The position numbers and the translations under genes were made by a program. A DNA stretch of 64,000 nt. Source: PALSA-660 sp963726435 (GTDB lineage: Bacteria; Actinomycetota; Coriobacteriia; Anaerosomatales; PALSA-660). This document shows, one piece after another, positions 24,975 through 34,527 of the stretch; positions within the stretch are counted from its first letter, which is position 1; each line of letters opens with the position of its first letter. The stretch spans positions 372,001 through 436,000 of the forward strand of contig CAVSCJ010000006.1 in the NCBI GenBank assembly GCA_963726435.1, read 5' to 3'. The notes below the pieces were generated by a model, which was given only the letters and a program-made list of their open reading frames with translations, ran no database searches and had not been told where the DNA came from.

Positions 24975-26279
24975 TCAGCGCAGCAGCGATGACAGATCGC
25001 GCTCGAAGGAAGGATACGAGATCGTCACGGCCTCCCACAGGGCGATCTCCACAGGCGCTTGCGCCCTCAACGCGGCCACAGCCCAGGCCATGGCGAGACG
25101 ATGGTCGCCGTGCGAAGACAGCTGGGCTCCGCGAAGGGCCGCCGGGCCCTCTACCTCGAGCCAGTCCTCGCCGCATCTGACCGTCGCGCCCATCTTGGTG
25201 AGCGCGCCGGCCATGGCCGAAAGGCGATCGGATTCCTTGACGCGCAATTCTACGACACCCTCGAACCGAGTCACGCCCTGGGCCGAGCAAGCAACCACTG
25301 CCAGCAGCGGAACCTCGTCGATCAGCGACGGCGCCTCGTCCGGGGTCACGACGGTGCCGACCAGGCCGTCCGAGTAACTGGCAACGATGCGCCCCGTCGG
25401 CTCGGCGCCCGCGGCGCGTTCGACGGAGCACTCCACAAGCGCGCCCATGCGCTCGAGCACGCGCACGAAGCCGGTGCGGGTCGGGTTGAGATCGACGTCG
25501 CGTATGGTGACCCTGCTACCCGGTACGGTCACTGCCGCCCCGACTATGAAGGCGGCAGAGGACGGGTCGGCGGGGACCGCGACGTCGGAGGCCGTCAGAG
25601 CGGTCGGGCCGGTCACCCAGCAAGAGAGCGTCTCCATGTCACGGCCGACGCCGACCCCGAACGCGGGCAGCAGACGCTCCGTGTGGTCGCGGCTGGGCGC
25701 GGGTTCGATGACCGTGGTGACTCCTCGCGCGCCGAGGCCGGCGATGAGCACGGCCGTCTTGACCTGGGCGCTCGCCACGGGCGACTCGTAGCGCAGGGCC
25801 CGGAGCGACGCGCCTTCGATGACTGCCGGGAGGTGACCCTCGGTCGTGGCGAAACGCGCGCCCATCGCCGTGAGCGGGTCCGTGACGCGCCGCATCGGGC
25901 GCTTGCGAAGCGATTCGTCGCCGTCCAGCGTCACGACGAGAGGCCATGGGGCCAGGACTCCCATCAGCAGTCGCGCTGTCGTTCCGCTGTTGCCGCAGTC
26001 GATGGCGTGCGCGGGCGCGTGCGGGCCGCGCGTGCCCCAGCCGGTCACCGAGACGTCGAGTCCGCCCTCGCGTTCGGGACCGACGTCGACCACGGCGCCC
26101 AGGTCCGCGACCGCCTCCAACGTCGATCGGACGTCGGCGGAGTCGAGGACGCCGGTGAGGCGGCTCGTGCCGTCGGCCATTGCGGCGAAGAACACGGCGC
26201 GATGCGAGATCGACTTGTCTCCGGGCACGCGGACAGTGCCGCGGAGCGGGCCCGGGGCCGGTTGCGCCTCGAAGATCAT
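24975..26279 (-). CDS. aroA: 3-phosphoshikimate 1-carboxyvinyltransferase (EPSP synthase)
   Basis: 434 residues from an ATG overlapping the tyrA stop (ATGA). The N-terminal VPGDKSISHRAV holds the phosphate-binding Lys and Arg; DCGNSGTTARLL and GDESLRKRPM follow, and the C-terminal part has VKESDRLSAMA and GDHRLAMAW. It transfers enolpyruvate from PEP to shikimate 3-phosphate. Gly at the position of the glyphosate-contact loop (NSGTTAR) is conserved. Last gene of a hisC-aroF-tyrA-aroA block. Confidence 0.95.
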   Translation of the reverse strand: MIFEAQPAPGPLRGTVRVPGDKSISHRAVFFAAMADGTSRLTGVLDSADVRSTLEAVADLGAVVDVGPEREGGLDVSVTGWGTRGPHAPAHAIDCGNSGTTARLLMGVLAPWPLVVTLDGDESLRKRPMRRVTDPLTAMGARFATTEGHLPAVIEGASLRALRYESPVASAQVKTAVLIAGLGARGVTTVIEPAPSRDHTERLLPAFGVGVGRDMETLSCWVTGPTALTASDVAVPADPSSAAFIVGAAVTVPGSRVTIRDVDLNPTRTGFVRVLERMGALVECSVERAAGAEPTGRIVASYSDGLVGTVVTPDEAPSLIDEVPLLAVVACSAQGVTRFEGVVELRVKESDRLSAMAGALTKMGATVRCGEDWLEVEGPAALRGAQLSSHGDHRLAMAWAVAALRAQAPVEIALWEAVTISYPSFERDLSSLLR

Positions 26280-27406
26280 GCCTGTCCCTCGGCGTCGAGC
26301 GGCGAGAGTGTGACGTCGAAGCCGTCCTCCCGCAGTCCCGCGACCAGAGCGTCGACGTCTCCCTCGTCGGTGAGCACCAGACTCAGCAACGCGGTGTCCT
26401 CGGTGACGTGGTCGATCCCGATGTCCTCGATGTTGCAGCCCGCGCGTGCGGCGGCCTGCGTGATCGCGCTCACAGCCCCGGGGCGGTCGGTCATGGCGAC
26501 GCTCAGCTCGCGCAGACGCGCCGAAGCCGGGACCCACTGCGACGGCAGCGCCCGCCGGACCTGCGCGGCGCGGCTGAACCACTCGCGCATGCCGGCCCGG
26601 TCGCCGAACGCCAGCAGCCGCGAGAACTCGTGCAACTGCCCCGTCAGGTCTCCGAGGGCGACCATCACCGCTTCGCTGTTGTCGATGCAGATGCCGGTCC
26701 ACAGCTCGGGGGAGCCGGCGGCGATCCGCGTCATGTCCTTGAAGCCCCCGGCCGCCAGTCGCAAGACGTCCTCGCCGTCGCGGGCCCGAGCCGCCGCGAG
26801 GTTCGTGAGGGCGGAGGCCGCCACGTGTGGTGCATGGCTGATGGCCGCCACCGCGCGGTCGTGCGCGTCGGGCGAGACGGCGATGGCACGGGCGCCGATG
26901 GATGTCACCAGATGGTGGAGGCGGCTGTAGGCGTCCGCAGGCGTGCCGTCAGAGGGGCAGAGCACGTAGTAGGCGCCGTGGAAGAGCTCGGGATCCGAAG
27001 ACTCGACGCCGCTGCGTTCCGAACCCGCCATCGGATGGCCGCCTATGAAGATGGCCCCCTCGCCCAGCAGACTCGCCGCCTTCGCCGTGATGGCGGTCTT
27101 GGTCGAGGCAACGTCGGTGACGACTCCCTTGTAGCCGAGCCGCCCGATACGGGCCAGCCACTCCCCCGCCGCGCTCGCCGGGGTCGCGATCACGACGAGG
27201 TCCGCGTGCAGGAGAGCGGAGTCGATCTCCATGGCCGAGACCGCCTCGTCGATCGCCCCGCGCTCGAGAGCGACCGCCAGAGTGCGTGCGTCCGCGTCGA
27301 CGCCCCTGACCTGCGGCGCGTCCGCGACCGCCTTGATAGCAGCGCACAGCGAGCCGCCGATGAGCCCGACGCCGATCACCACGACGCGATCGAACGGGCG
27401 GCTCAC
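26276..27406 (-). CDS. tyrA: Prephenate dehydrogenase with C-terminal ACT domain
   Basis: 376 residues, GTG start overlapping the aroF stop. The Rossmann motif VIGVGLIGGSL is at 10-20; VTDVASTK and GGHPMAGSE (His of the active site) follow, and SHAPHVAAS is the dimer-domain segment. The C-terminal 75 residues (ELSVAMTDRPGAVSAITQ onward) form an ACT domain for probable tyrosine feedback control. Converts prephenate to 4-hydroxyphenylpyruvate; the neighbouring HisC-like aminotransferase could finish tyrosine. Confidence 0.93.
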   Translation of the reverse strand: MSRPFDRVVVIGVGLIGGSLCAAIKAVADAPQVRGVDADARTLAVALERGAIDEAVSAMEIDSALLHADLVVIATPASAAGEWLARIGRLGYKGVVTDVASTKTAITAKAASLLGEGAIFIGGHPMAGSERSGVESSDPELFHGAYYVLCPSDGTPADAYSRLHHLVTSIGARAIAVSPDAHDRAVAAISHAPHVAASALTNLAAARARDGEDVLRLAAGGFKDMTRIAAGSPELWTGICIDNSEAVMVALGDLTGQLHEFSRLLAFGDRAGMREWFSRAAQVRRALPSQWVPASARLRELSVAMTDRPGAVSAITQAAARAGCNIEDIGIDHVTEDTALLSLVLTDEGDVDALVAGLREDGFDVTLSPLDAEGQA

Positions 27407-28416
27407 CGCCTCTTCCCTTCGAACTCGACGAGTGGCGTGAGCGAAGCGGAAAGGGCCTCGAAGGCGGGGATGTCCAGCGACTGCGGCCCGTCGCAGAGCG
27501 CGTGTTCGGGATCGGGATGCACCTCGACGATGAGGCCGTCGGCGCCCGCGAACACGGATGCGCGGCACATCGGCGCGATCAGATCGCGCCGGCCGGTCGC
27601 GTGGGATGGATCGACGATCACCGGCAGGTGAGTCAGCGTCTTGAACGCGGCGACGGCAGAGAGGTCCAGCGTGTTGCGCGTGTACGTCTCGAACGTGCGG
27701 ATGCCACGCTCGCACAGGATGACGTCGCGGTTCCCGCCCTTGAGCACGTACTCGGCGCTGGAGAGGACCTCTTCGATCGTGGCGGAGAGCCCGCGCTTCA
27801 GGAGCACCGGCTTGTCCATACGTCCGAGCTCTTCGAGCATCATGAAGTTCTGCATGTTGCGCGCGCCGACCTGCATGACGTCTGCCCACTCCGCGACCGT
27901 CTCGGCGTCGCGGACGTCGAGGACCTCGGTCACGACGGGCAGGCCGACGGAGTCGCCGGCCTGCCGCAGCAGCTTCAGGCCGTCGAGCCCCATGCCCTGG
28001 AATGCGTACGGGCTCGAACGCGGCTTGTAGGCGCCGCCGCGCAGCATCGTCGCGCCGGCGGCCTTGACGGCGCCCGCGACGGTCATCATCTGCTTCTCGG
28101 ATTCGACCGAACACGGTCCCGCGATCACGGCGAACACGCCTCCGCCGACCTCGGCGCTGCCCACCTTGACCACGGTGTCCTCGGCCTGGAAGTCGCGCCC
28201 GACGAGCTTGTAGGGCTTCAGGACTCGGATGACCTCCGAGACGCCAGGGAAGCCCTCCATGTCCAGCGTGTAGATCAGCTCACGCTCGCCGATGACGCCG
28301 ATGACTGTCTTGACCTCGCCCTGCGAGAGGTGCGTCTCGGCGCCGGAAAGGTGCAGGTGGTCGACTACGTGCTGGATCTCTTCAGGGGACGCATGGTCCC
28401 TCATCACTATCAGCAT
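27403..28416 (-). CDS. aroF: 3-deoxy-7-phosphoheptulonate synthase (type I beta)
   Basis: 337 residues. An N-terminal ferredoxin-like regulatory domain (1-75) precedes the KDO8P-synthase-like barrel: AGPCSVES, the RGGAYKPRSSPYAFQG substrate loop, ARNMQNF, LLKRG and DPSHATGRR. Condenses PEP and erythrose 4-phosphate in the first shikimate step. The N-terminal extension is the Thermotoga-type sensor for tyrosine inhibition. Lies between hisC and tyrA. Confidence 0.95.
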   Translation of the reverse strand: MLIVMRDHASPEEIQHVVDHLHLSGAETHLSQGEVKTVIGVIGERELIYTLDMEGFPGVSEVIRVLKPYKLVGRDFQAEDTVVKVGSAEVGGGVFAVIAGPCSVESEKQMMTVAGAVKAAGATMLRGGAYKPRSSPYAFQGMGLDGLKLLRQAGDSVGLPVVTEVLDVRDAETVAEWADVMQVGARNMQNFMMLEELGRMDKPVLLKRGLSATIEEVLSSAEYVLKGGNRDVILCERGIRTFETYTRNTLDLSAVAAFKTLTHLPVIVDPSHATGRRDLIAPMCRASVFAGADGLIVEVHPDPEHALCDGPQSLDIPAFEALSASLTPLVEFEGKRR

Positions 28417-28468
28417 GGTTCGAAGCTCACATCCTCGTCCGTCGTTCGCGGTGTGCGCAGCGGCGGGG

Positions 28469-29570
28469 TCAGATGCCGCCCAGCCGCTTCTCGATCCGCT
28501 CCATTGCGGCTTCTATGAGCCGCGTGTCGTTCGGGGTACCCATCGTCAGGCGCAGCGCGGGCGCGGTCCCGAAGTCGCGCGCGATGATGCCTTCGTCGAG
28601 CAGCGCCTCGAACACTTCGACCGGTCTCTCCGTCTTGATCCAGACGAAGTTGGCCTGGGACGGCACGTAGCCGATGCCCAGCCGGTCGAAGCACGAATAG
28701 AGGTAGGTCTTCTGCTCGCGGTTCTCGTGCTTGCGGCGGACGACCTCCGCCTGGTCGTCGAGGGACGCCAGAGCGCCCGCCTGACCGACGGAGTTGACGT
28801 TGAACGGCTCGCGGATCTTGTCGACGGCGGCGCGCAGAGGCTCGGGCATGAAGCCGTAGCCGACGCGCTGTCCGGCCAGGGAGTAGATCTTCGAGAAGGT
28901 GCGCAGCACGACGATGGGAGCCACGCCGTCGAAGTAGTCCAGGCTGTCGGGGTAGAACGGGTCGTCGGCGAACTCGAAGTACGCCTCGTCGACGACGACG
29001 AGCACGTGGGGCGGGACCTCCGCAAGGAATGCGCGGAACTCGTCGCGCTCGTAGATGGTGCCCGTCGGGTTGTTCGGGTTGCACAGGAAGACGATGCGGG
29101 TCGCGGGCGTGATGGCGGCCAGCATCGCGGGCAGGTCGTGCCGGAGGCCGGCGTCGAGCGGCACGACGACCGCCTTGGCGCCGAACATCGCCGCGACCGC
29201 CGGGTAGACGATGAAGCTCGGCCACGCGAAGACGACCTCGTCGCCCGGGCGCAGGACGGCCTGCCCGATCAGGCGGAGCAGCTCGTTGCTCCCGTTGGAG
29301 ACGCAGATGAGACTCTCGTCGACGCCCCAGTGCGCGGAGAGGCGCGCGCGCAGCGCGTCGGCGGAGCCGTCGGGGTAGCGGTTGCAGGTCGGAGAGCGCG
29401 GCGCTCATCGCCTCGACGGCGCGGGGCGTGGGTCCGAGCGGGTACTCGTTGCTGGACAGCTTGAGGATCTCATCGCAGCCGCTAAGGTCGCGCACCTGCT
29501 CCGCGCGAAGTCCGGGCGCGTACGCGGTCATACCCCGCAACTCAGGTCGTATGAACGCGTCCCAGTCCAT
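28469..29570 (-). CDS. hisC: Histidinol-phosphate/aromatic aminotransferase (one frameshift)
   Basis: About 366 residues after removing one extra base at 29384, which rejoins ALSDL with NRYPDGSADALR. PLP motifs: SSNEYPLGP, NGSNELLRLI, NPNNPTGT, DEAYFEFAD and the Schiff-base lysine in TFSKIYSLAGQRVGYG. Class I HisC proteins also transaminate phenylalanine and tyrosine precursors, and its place beside aroF-tyrA-aroA suggests that role as well as, or instead of, histidine synthesis. Confidence 0.9.
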
Positions 29571-29619
29571 TCCCGGTCCCCTCGCCGCCCGCGCGCTGCG
29601 CGCGAAGAGGGGCGGCGCG

Positions 29620-30177
29620 TCAGGTGTGGGTGTTGATTGTGTCGCGTGAGGTCGGTGAAGGCAAGCGCATAGGGGTCACCAGCCTGTCCGCGGCGCCGCC
29701 CGCCGGCCGGTTGCGAAGCCGCAGGTACAGCCTCCCGCCCGCGAAGCCCGAGCACACTCCGAGGATCGCCCAGAGATCGGGAGTGCCGAGGTTGAGCGGA
29801 GCGAGACCGACTATCTGCACCGCGCCGAGCGTGAGCGGAGAGGCCAATGACGCGGCCGCGCCCGCCCACTGAGTCGGCTTCTGGATGAGCTGTAGAACCG
29901 CGAGCGCGGCGACCGCGCCCACCCATAGGACGTAGAATCCTGCGACGACGTGGAGGAGGCGACGCGCCGGCCTGGCGATGACGAGCAGCCCGGTGGTAAG
30001 AGCGAACGCGAGCACCTGGACGCCGGCGTTGACCACGTTGTAGGGCAGGGAAGCGCCCATTCCCGAATCGAGCGCGACGACCGCCGCCAGCAGCACCGGA
30101 GGCAGTGCGAATCCCGCTGCGAGGAACGCCACCGCGAACCAGAACGACGCGTCCCAGTCGATGCGGAGGTGCTTCAT
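29620..30177 (-). CDS. Integral membrane protein of unknown function
   Basis: 185 residues, ATG overlapping the cobC-like stop (ATGA). Five hydrophobic segments are apparent (about 12-34, 46-66, 76-98, 104-125 and 130-150), followed by a basic, Pro/Thr-rich cytoplasmic tail. I recognise no family. It ends the corrinoid operon, so a link to cobalamin or precursor transport is possible but unproven. A GC-rich inverted repeat follows at about 29585-29615 without a clear U-tract. Confidence 0.6.
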   Translation of the reverse strand: MKHLRIDWDASFWFAVAFLAAGFALPPVLLAAVVALDSGMGASLPYNVVNAGVQVLAFALTTGLLVIARPARRLLHVVAGFYVLWVGAVAALAVLQLIQKPTQWAGAAASLASPLTLGAVQIVGLAPLNLGTPDLWAILGVCSGFAGGRLYLRLRNRPAGGAADRLVTPMRLPSPTSRDTINTHT

Positions 30178-30835
30178 TCGTCGCTCTCCGTCGCAAGGAC
30201 CTCGATACCGAAGGTACGAAGGGTGCCGGTGCCATCCCAGAGCGTGAGGGTGGCGACCGACGCGTTCGGGACCGCGAACCTCCACGCCGCCTTGTCCGGC
30301 AAGCCCAGCCAGTGCGAGACCAGCGAACGCACCACTCCGCCGTGCGCGACAACCGCGACGCGAGAGCCGCACTTCTCGATACGCTCGGCGGCCTTGTCGA
30401 TACGGGCGGCGAACGCCTGCCACGACTCGCCGTCATGGAAGGGAGCCGACTCGGGTGGGCCACCGAGCAGGTCGATGTCCACGCCGGCGCGCCTCGCCTC
30501 GTCGTAGGTGAGGCCCTCCGCCGCGCCGAAGTCGATCTCGGCGAGATCGTCGTCCACGTGCAGCTCGACGCCCGCCTGCTTCGCCGCGAGGTCCGCGACC
30601 GCGCGTGCGCGCGTGCGCGGGCTCGAGTGGACGGCGGTCGGCTTCCAGGCGGCGATGTAGTCGGCGAGCGCCGCGCACTGCCGCTCGCCCGAGCGCGCGT
30701 GAACGGGGAGTCCCCCGTTCCCACGAACCTGCCGTCCACGTTGGCCTGCACCTGCGGGTGGCGCGCGATCAGCACCTCCACGGGCACGCCGCGCGCGGGT
30801 CGTTCGTGGGCTCCGATGGTAATGGCGTCGGTCAC
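30174..30835 (-). CDS. cobC: Histidine-phosphatase family protein, probable alpha-ribazole phosphatase (one frameshift)
   Basis: GTG start one base after the cobS stop. The N-terminal strand VEVLIARHPQVQANVDGRF holds the phosphohistidine, but the usual RHGE is RHPQ. After a single indel near 30722 the frame continues with HSSPRTRARAVA, EIDFGAAEGLTYDEA, the second catalytic-pocket segment VVAHGGVVRSLVSH and a C-terminal beta strand. Position after cobU-cobT-cobS strongly suggests removal of the 5'-phosphate from alpha-ribazole or cobalamin phosphate. A broader phosphoglycerate-mutase-like activity is the alternative. Confidence 0.8.
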
Positions 30836-30836
30836 T

Positions 30837-31631
30837 TCAGATCACGGCTCCGATCAATAGGACGACAGTCTCTACGAGGATCACGGTAGCGCCGAACAGG
30901 TCGCCGGTCATCCCGCCGATAGGCCGCGCGAGCGCGCGGGGGACCAGCATCGCCGCGGCGAGGCCCGCGGCCAGGACGGCGAGGACGGCCGGCACCGAAG
31001 CGCCCAGGAAGACGAATGCGAACAGCGCGAGCGCAGCCGTTGCTGCGACGACGACGTCGTATGACCCCGGTGCGCCCATCGCGGTGAGGCCGAGACCCTC
31101 CGTGCGCGCGCTCGGCAGCTGCCAGGCGGCCAGGGAGGCCGCCAACCGCCCTAGGACCGGTGCCGCAACGAGGAGCCACAGAGCGCCTCTCTCGATGAGA
31201 AGGGTGGCGGCGGTGACCTGCAGGAGCGCGGTCATGAGCAACGCCACAGCACCGAAGGAGCCGATGCGGCTGTCGCGCATGATCTCCAAGCGGCGCTCGG
31301 GCGTCTGGCCGCCCCAGAGTCCGTCCGCGGCGTCGGCCAACCCGTCCCAGTGCAGGAAGCGCGTGAGCAGCGCCCAGGCGGCTACCGCGACCGCTGCGCA
31401 CATGAGCGCCTTCGTGCCCGCGATCGGCCCCTGAAGGCGCCTGAGGGCCCACAGAGGCCCTACGACGACACCTCCGACCAGCCAGCCGACCCACGGATAC
31501 CATCCGACCGAGCGTGGCGGGCGATCGTCGGGCCACAGGCGGCCGATCGGCAGCAGCGTCAGGAACCCGACGGCGGCGGCGAAGTCCGCGAGCGGACGCG
31601 GAGGCGGCTTGTGCGGGGCGGACCCGGGCAT
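30837..31631 (-). CDS. cobS: Adenosylcobinamide-GDP ribazoletransferase (cobalamin synthase)
   Basis: 264 residues, polytopic membrane enzyme. The signature RFLHWDGLADAADGLWGG and the following RRLEIMRDSRIGSFG are the acidic metal-binding region of CobS; several Ala/Val/Leu helices follow, with GMTGDLFGA near the C-terminus. Joins adenosylcobinamide-GDP (from CobU) with alpha-ribazole (from CobT). The ATG overlaps the cobT stop as TGATG. Confidence 0.94.
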   Translation of the reverse strand: MPGSAPHKPPPRPLADFAAAVGFLTLLPIGRLWPDDRPPRSVGWYPWVGWLVGGVVVGPLWALRRLQGPIAGTKALMCAAVAVAAWALLTRFLHWDGLADAADGLWGGQTPERRLEIMRDSRIGSFGAVALLMTALLQVTAATLLIERGALWLLVAAPVLGRLAASLAAWQLPSARTEGLGLTAMGAPGSYDVVVAATAALALFAFVFLGASVPAVLAVLAAGLAAAMLVPRALARPIGGMTGDLFGATVILVETVVLLIGAVI

Positions 31632-32698
31632 CAGTCCTCCCGCTCCGAGACGCCGGCTTCGCCGAAGGTGGCCATGCCCGACATCACCGCGCATGCGGCA
31701 TCCATGATCTCCATGGCCAAGGCGGCGCCGGTGCCCTCTCCCAGACGCATGTCGAGCTCGAGCACTGGGCGAAGACCGAGCGCGCGGAGAACGATGGCGT
31801 GCCCGGGCTCGGCGCTGCGATGCGACGCGAATACCCAAGGACGGGCGGCCGGGGCGACACCCAAGGCCGCGAGCGTCGCCGCGCCGGAGATGTAGCCGTC
31901 GCTGACTACCGGGATGCCCTGGGAAGCCGCGCCGATGACGACGCCGGCGAGTCCGGCTATCTCGAGCCCGCCCACCTTGGCGAGCACGTCGAGGGCGTCC
32001 GTGGGGTCGGGGGCGTTGACCGCCATCGCGCGCCGGATGATCTTCGTCTTGTGCGCGACTCCTTGCTCGTCCAGGCCGGTTCCGGGGCCGACCACCTGTG
32101 CCGGGTCGACACGAGTGAGCGCACTGGTGATGGCGGCCGCCGCGGTGGTGTTGCCGATGCCCATGTCGCCGGTGCCGATCAGGTCCACGCCCTCCCGCGC
32201 GAGCCCGACCACTTGCTCGATCCCCACTCGTATCGCGGCGAGCACCTGCTCCCGAGTCATCGCCGGGCCCTTGCTCATGTCGGCGGTCCCGTCGGCGACC
32301 CGCCGCTGGACCACGCCGTCCGTGACGAGCAGCTCGTTGGCAACGCCCACATCGACGACGCGGACCGTCGCCCCCGCATGGCGAGCCAGCTGGTTGATCG
32401 CGGCCCCGCCCGCCGAGAAGTTGGCGACCATCTGCGCCGTGACCTCGCTCGGATACTGCGACACCCCTTGGGCAGCCACCCCGTGGTCGCCAGCCATCAG
32501 AACGATGGCCTTGCGAGGAACCGCCGGGTGATCGGTTCGCTGTAGAACGGCCAGGCGCTGAGCTAGTTCCTCGAGCAGCCCGAGCGAGCGCGGAGGCTTG
32601 CTGAGCGAGTCGAGCCGCGCCCAGGCACGGGGTCCCCACTCCTCGTCGGGAACGGGGATGGCGGTGATGGTCTCGCGCAGGAAGTCCTCGTCGTTCAT
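31631..32698 (-). CDS. cobT: Nicotinate-nucleotide-dimethylbenzimidazole phosphoribosyltransferase
   Basis: 355 residues, standard length. Motifs: LDSLSKPPRSLG, MAGDHGVAAQGVS, NFSAGGAAIN, GTGDMGIGNTTAA and the C-terminal LGEGTGAALA, which carries the catalytic Glu. It activates the lower ligand base as alpha-ribazole 5'-phosphate. ATG overlaps the cobU stop (ATGA). Lower-ligand synthesis genes are not in the window. Confidence 0.95.
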   Translation of the reverse strand: MNDEDFLRETITAIPVPDEEWGPRAWARLDSLSKPPRSLGLLEELAQRLAVLQRTDHPAVPRKAIVLMAGDHGVAAQGVSQYPSEVTAQMVANFSAGGAAINQLARHAGATVRVVDVGVANELLVTDGVVQRRVADGTADMSKGPAMTREQVLAAIRVGIEQVVGLAREGVDLIGTGDMGIGNTTAAAAITSALTRVDPAQVVGPGTGLDEQGVAHKTKIIRRAMAVNAPDPTDALDVLAKVGGLEIAGLAGVVIGAASQGIPVVSDGYISGAATLAALGVAPAARPWVFASHRSAEPGHAIVLRALGLRPVLELDMRLGEGTGAALAMEIMDAACAVMSGMATFGEAGVSERED

Positions 32699-33282
32699 CG
32701 GTCTCCTTCTTTACGGGTGGGCGGCCAGCCGGGGTTGTCGGGAAGGGCCTTCAGATCGAGGCAGCGGCCGTCGACGACCAGGTACGCGGCGTCGGCGGCG
32801 TCGACGAGGCGGCGGTTGGCGCGTCCGAGGACGTCGCGGAAGATCCGGGCGCTCGGCCACTCGGGCACCACACCCCAGCCCGTCTCGTTGGTGACGACGA
32901 CCGTTTCACCGCGGCGGGCGATGAGCGCGGCCACTAGCGCGTCCACTCGCTCTGTCACCGCCTCCTCGGCTCCGGGAGGCGCTGCCTCGGCCTCGCCCAC
33001 CTCCTCGAAGCACGCGTGGGAGACCAGGGTGCCGAGGCAGTCGAGGAGGAGCACGGCGTTGTCAGGTACGGCCGCGACCCACGACGGATCGACCTGCGCC
33101 GCCACAGTCGTCCAGGAGTCGGGGCGAGCGAGTCGATGGGCATCGATGCGTCGCAGCATCTCATCGTCACCATCCCAGCCGGCGGCCGCGACCAGCACGT
33201 CGAACCCGATGGATGCCGCCAGCCTCTCAGCAAGGGCCGACTTACCGCTGCGGACGCCTCCCGTCAGCACGATCAGGCTCAC
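32695..33282 (-). CDS. cobU: Adenosylcobinamide kinase/guanylyltransferase
   Basis: 195 residues, GTG start overlapping the btuD stop. P-loop LTGGVRSGKSALAERL at 6-21; the downstream nucleotide-binding and guanylylation region includes DAHRLARPDSW, where the His is the GMP acceptor in this family, and VVTNETGWGVVP. Phosphorylates adenosylcobinamide and attaches GMP. Takes salvaged cobinamide to the CobS substrate. Confidence 0.93.
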   Translation of the reverse strand: MSLIVLTGGVRSGKSALAERLAASIGFDVLVAAAGWDGDDEMLRRIDAHRLARPDSWTTVAAQVDPSWVAAVPDNAVLLLDCLGTLVSHACFEEVGEAEAAPPGAEEAVTERVDALVAALIARRGETVVVTNETGWGVVPEWPSARIFRDVLGRANRRLVDAADAAYLVVDGRCLDLKALPDNPGWPPTRKEGDR

Positions 33283-34527
33283 GAGCCGGTCACCCCCTCC
33301 AAGCAGTGGACGAGCCCGCGCGCGTCCGCGCACGTCCGCGCGCCCGCAGACTCGAGACCGTCCCAGAGGGCTGTGGCCTCGCCGCGCGAGAAGTCCATCT
33401 GAGGCGTAAGGGAGCCGACCAGCACCGTGCAGGCTGCACGGTGCGCGATCGCGCGCAGGTTGCCAAGGTTGTCGGGGCCATAGGGCGTGGCGACCGCAAC
33501 GATCACGTCGGCGCGGTCCGCCAGGTCCCGGACCGCCGCATCGTCCTCGGGGGACATCGCGACGAACGGCGCGATCCCGCGCATAGGCAATCCGAGCGCC
33601 CTTGCGACCGCGCCGTCGGTGTCGTCGGGCGAGAGTGCGCCGACGGTCACTTCGAAACCCCCCAGCACGAGCCGGCGCAAGATCGCCGCGCCGGTACCGG
33701 ACCCGGACACGACATGTACGCGCACGCCCCGCGGAGCCACCGCGCCCCCCTCGGAGCGCATGACCGGCAGCACCTGCACCGTGCCCGTGACCGGGTCGCG
33801 TCCGATGACCGCAGCTACTCCGAACGCCCCCGCGAGTGTCTCGCCGGTGAGCACTTCGTCGGGGATTCCCTGCGAGGTCATCCGTCCCGCCAACGACCAC
33901 GGCGAGTCGGTCGGAGTAGCGGGCCGCCATGTCCAGGTCGTGGAAGACGGCGACCACGGCCAGCCCACTATCGACCAGAGAACGGACCACGTCCAAGACC
34001 TGCAACCTGTGGTTGAGGTCGAGGTGACTCGTCGGCTCGTCGAGAAGGAGCACGGACGGTTCCTGCGCCAGCGCCTGAGCCAGGGTCAGCCGCTGCAGAT
34101 CTCCGCCCGACAGCTCGTCGACCCGGCGGTTCGCTAGCCCGCCGGTGTCCGTCAGGGCGAGCGCGCGGCCGACCGCCGCATGATCGGCCGGTCCCAGGTC
34201 GCCGAATCGCGACACGTGCGCGTGGCGCCCCATCTCCACGAACTGCTTCGCCGTGAACGCGAACGACGTGGGCAGCGTCTGCGGCAGCACCGCGACGAGG
34301 CGAGCCAGTCCGGAACGCGTGTACTCTCCCACCGAGCGCTCGCCGATCGTCACAACTCCGCCGAAGATGCGGGCCCCGCCAGTGACCGACCGCACGAGCG
34401 TGGTCTTGCCGGCGCCGTTCGGCCCTATGAGCCCCACCATCTCGCCCGGGCGGGCCTGAAGCGTGACGCCCGAAACGACGGGCGCGCCGTAGCCGACCGA
34501 GGCGTTCTCGAATGCCAGTCCGGCCAT
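33279..34527 (-). CDS. btuD: Corrinoid ABC transporter ATPase with extra C-terminal domain (one frameshift)
   Basis: About 415 residues once a single extra base near 33890 is removed. The ATPase (1-about 220) has GLIGPNGAGKTTL (Walker A), LPQTLPTSF (Q-loop), VDELSGGDLQRLTLAQAL (signature), LLLDEPTSHLD (Walker B) and FHDLD (H-loop). A 170-residue extension follows, with VHVVSGSGTGAAILRRL, LSPDDTDGAVARALGLP and VAVATPYGPDNLGNLRA, resembling a Rossmann-type nucleotide- or ligand-binding domain. I know similar tails on other FecE/BtuD-type ATPases, but not their function. ATG overlaps the btuC stop. Confidence 0.85.

Noticed and set aside
29585..29615. Inverted repeat after the corrinoid operon as a terminator
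   Set aside because: It is GC-rich with a broken stem and no U-run, so I mention it only as a possibility.
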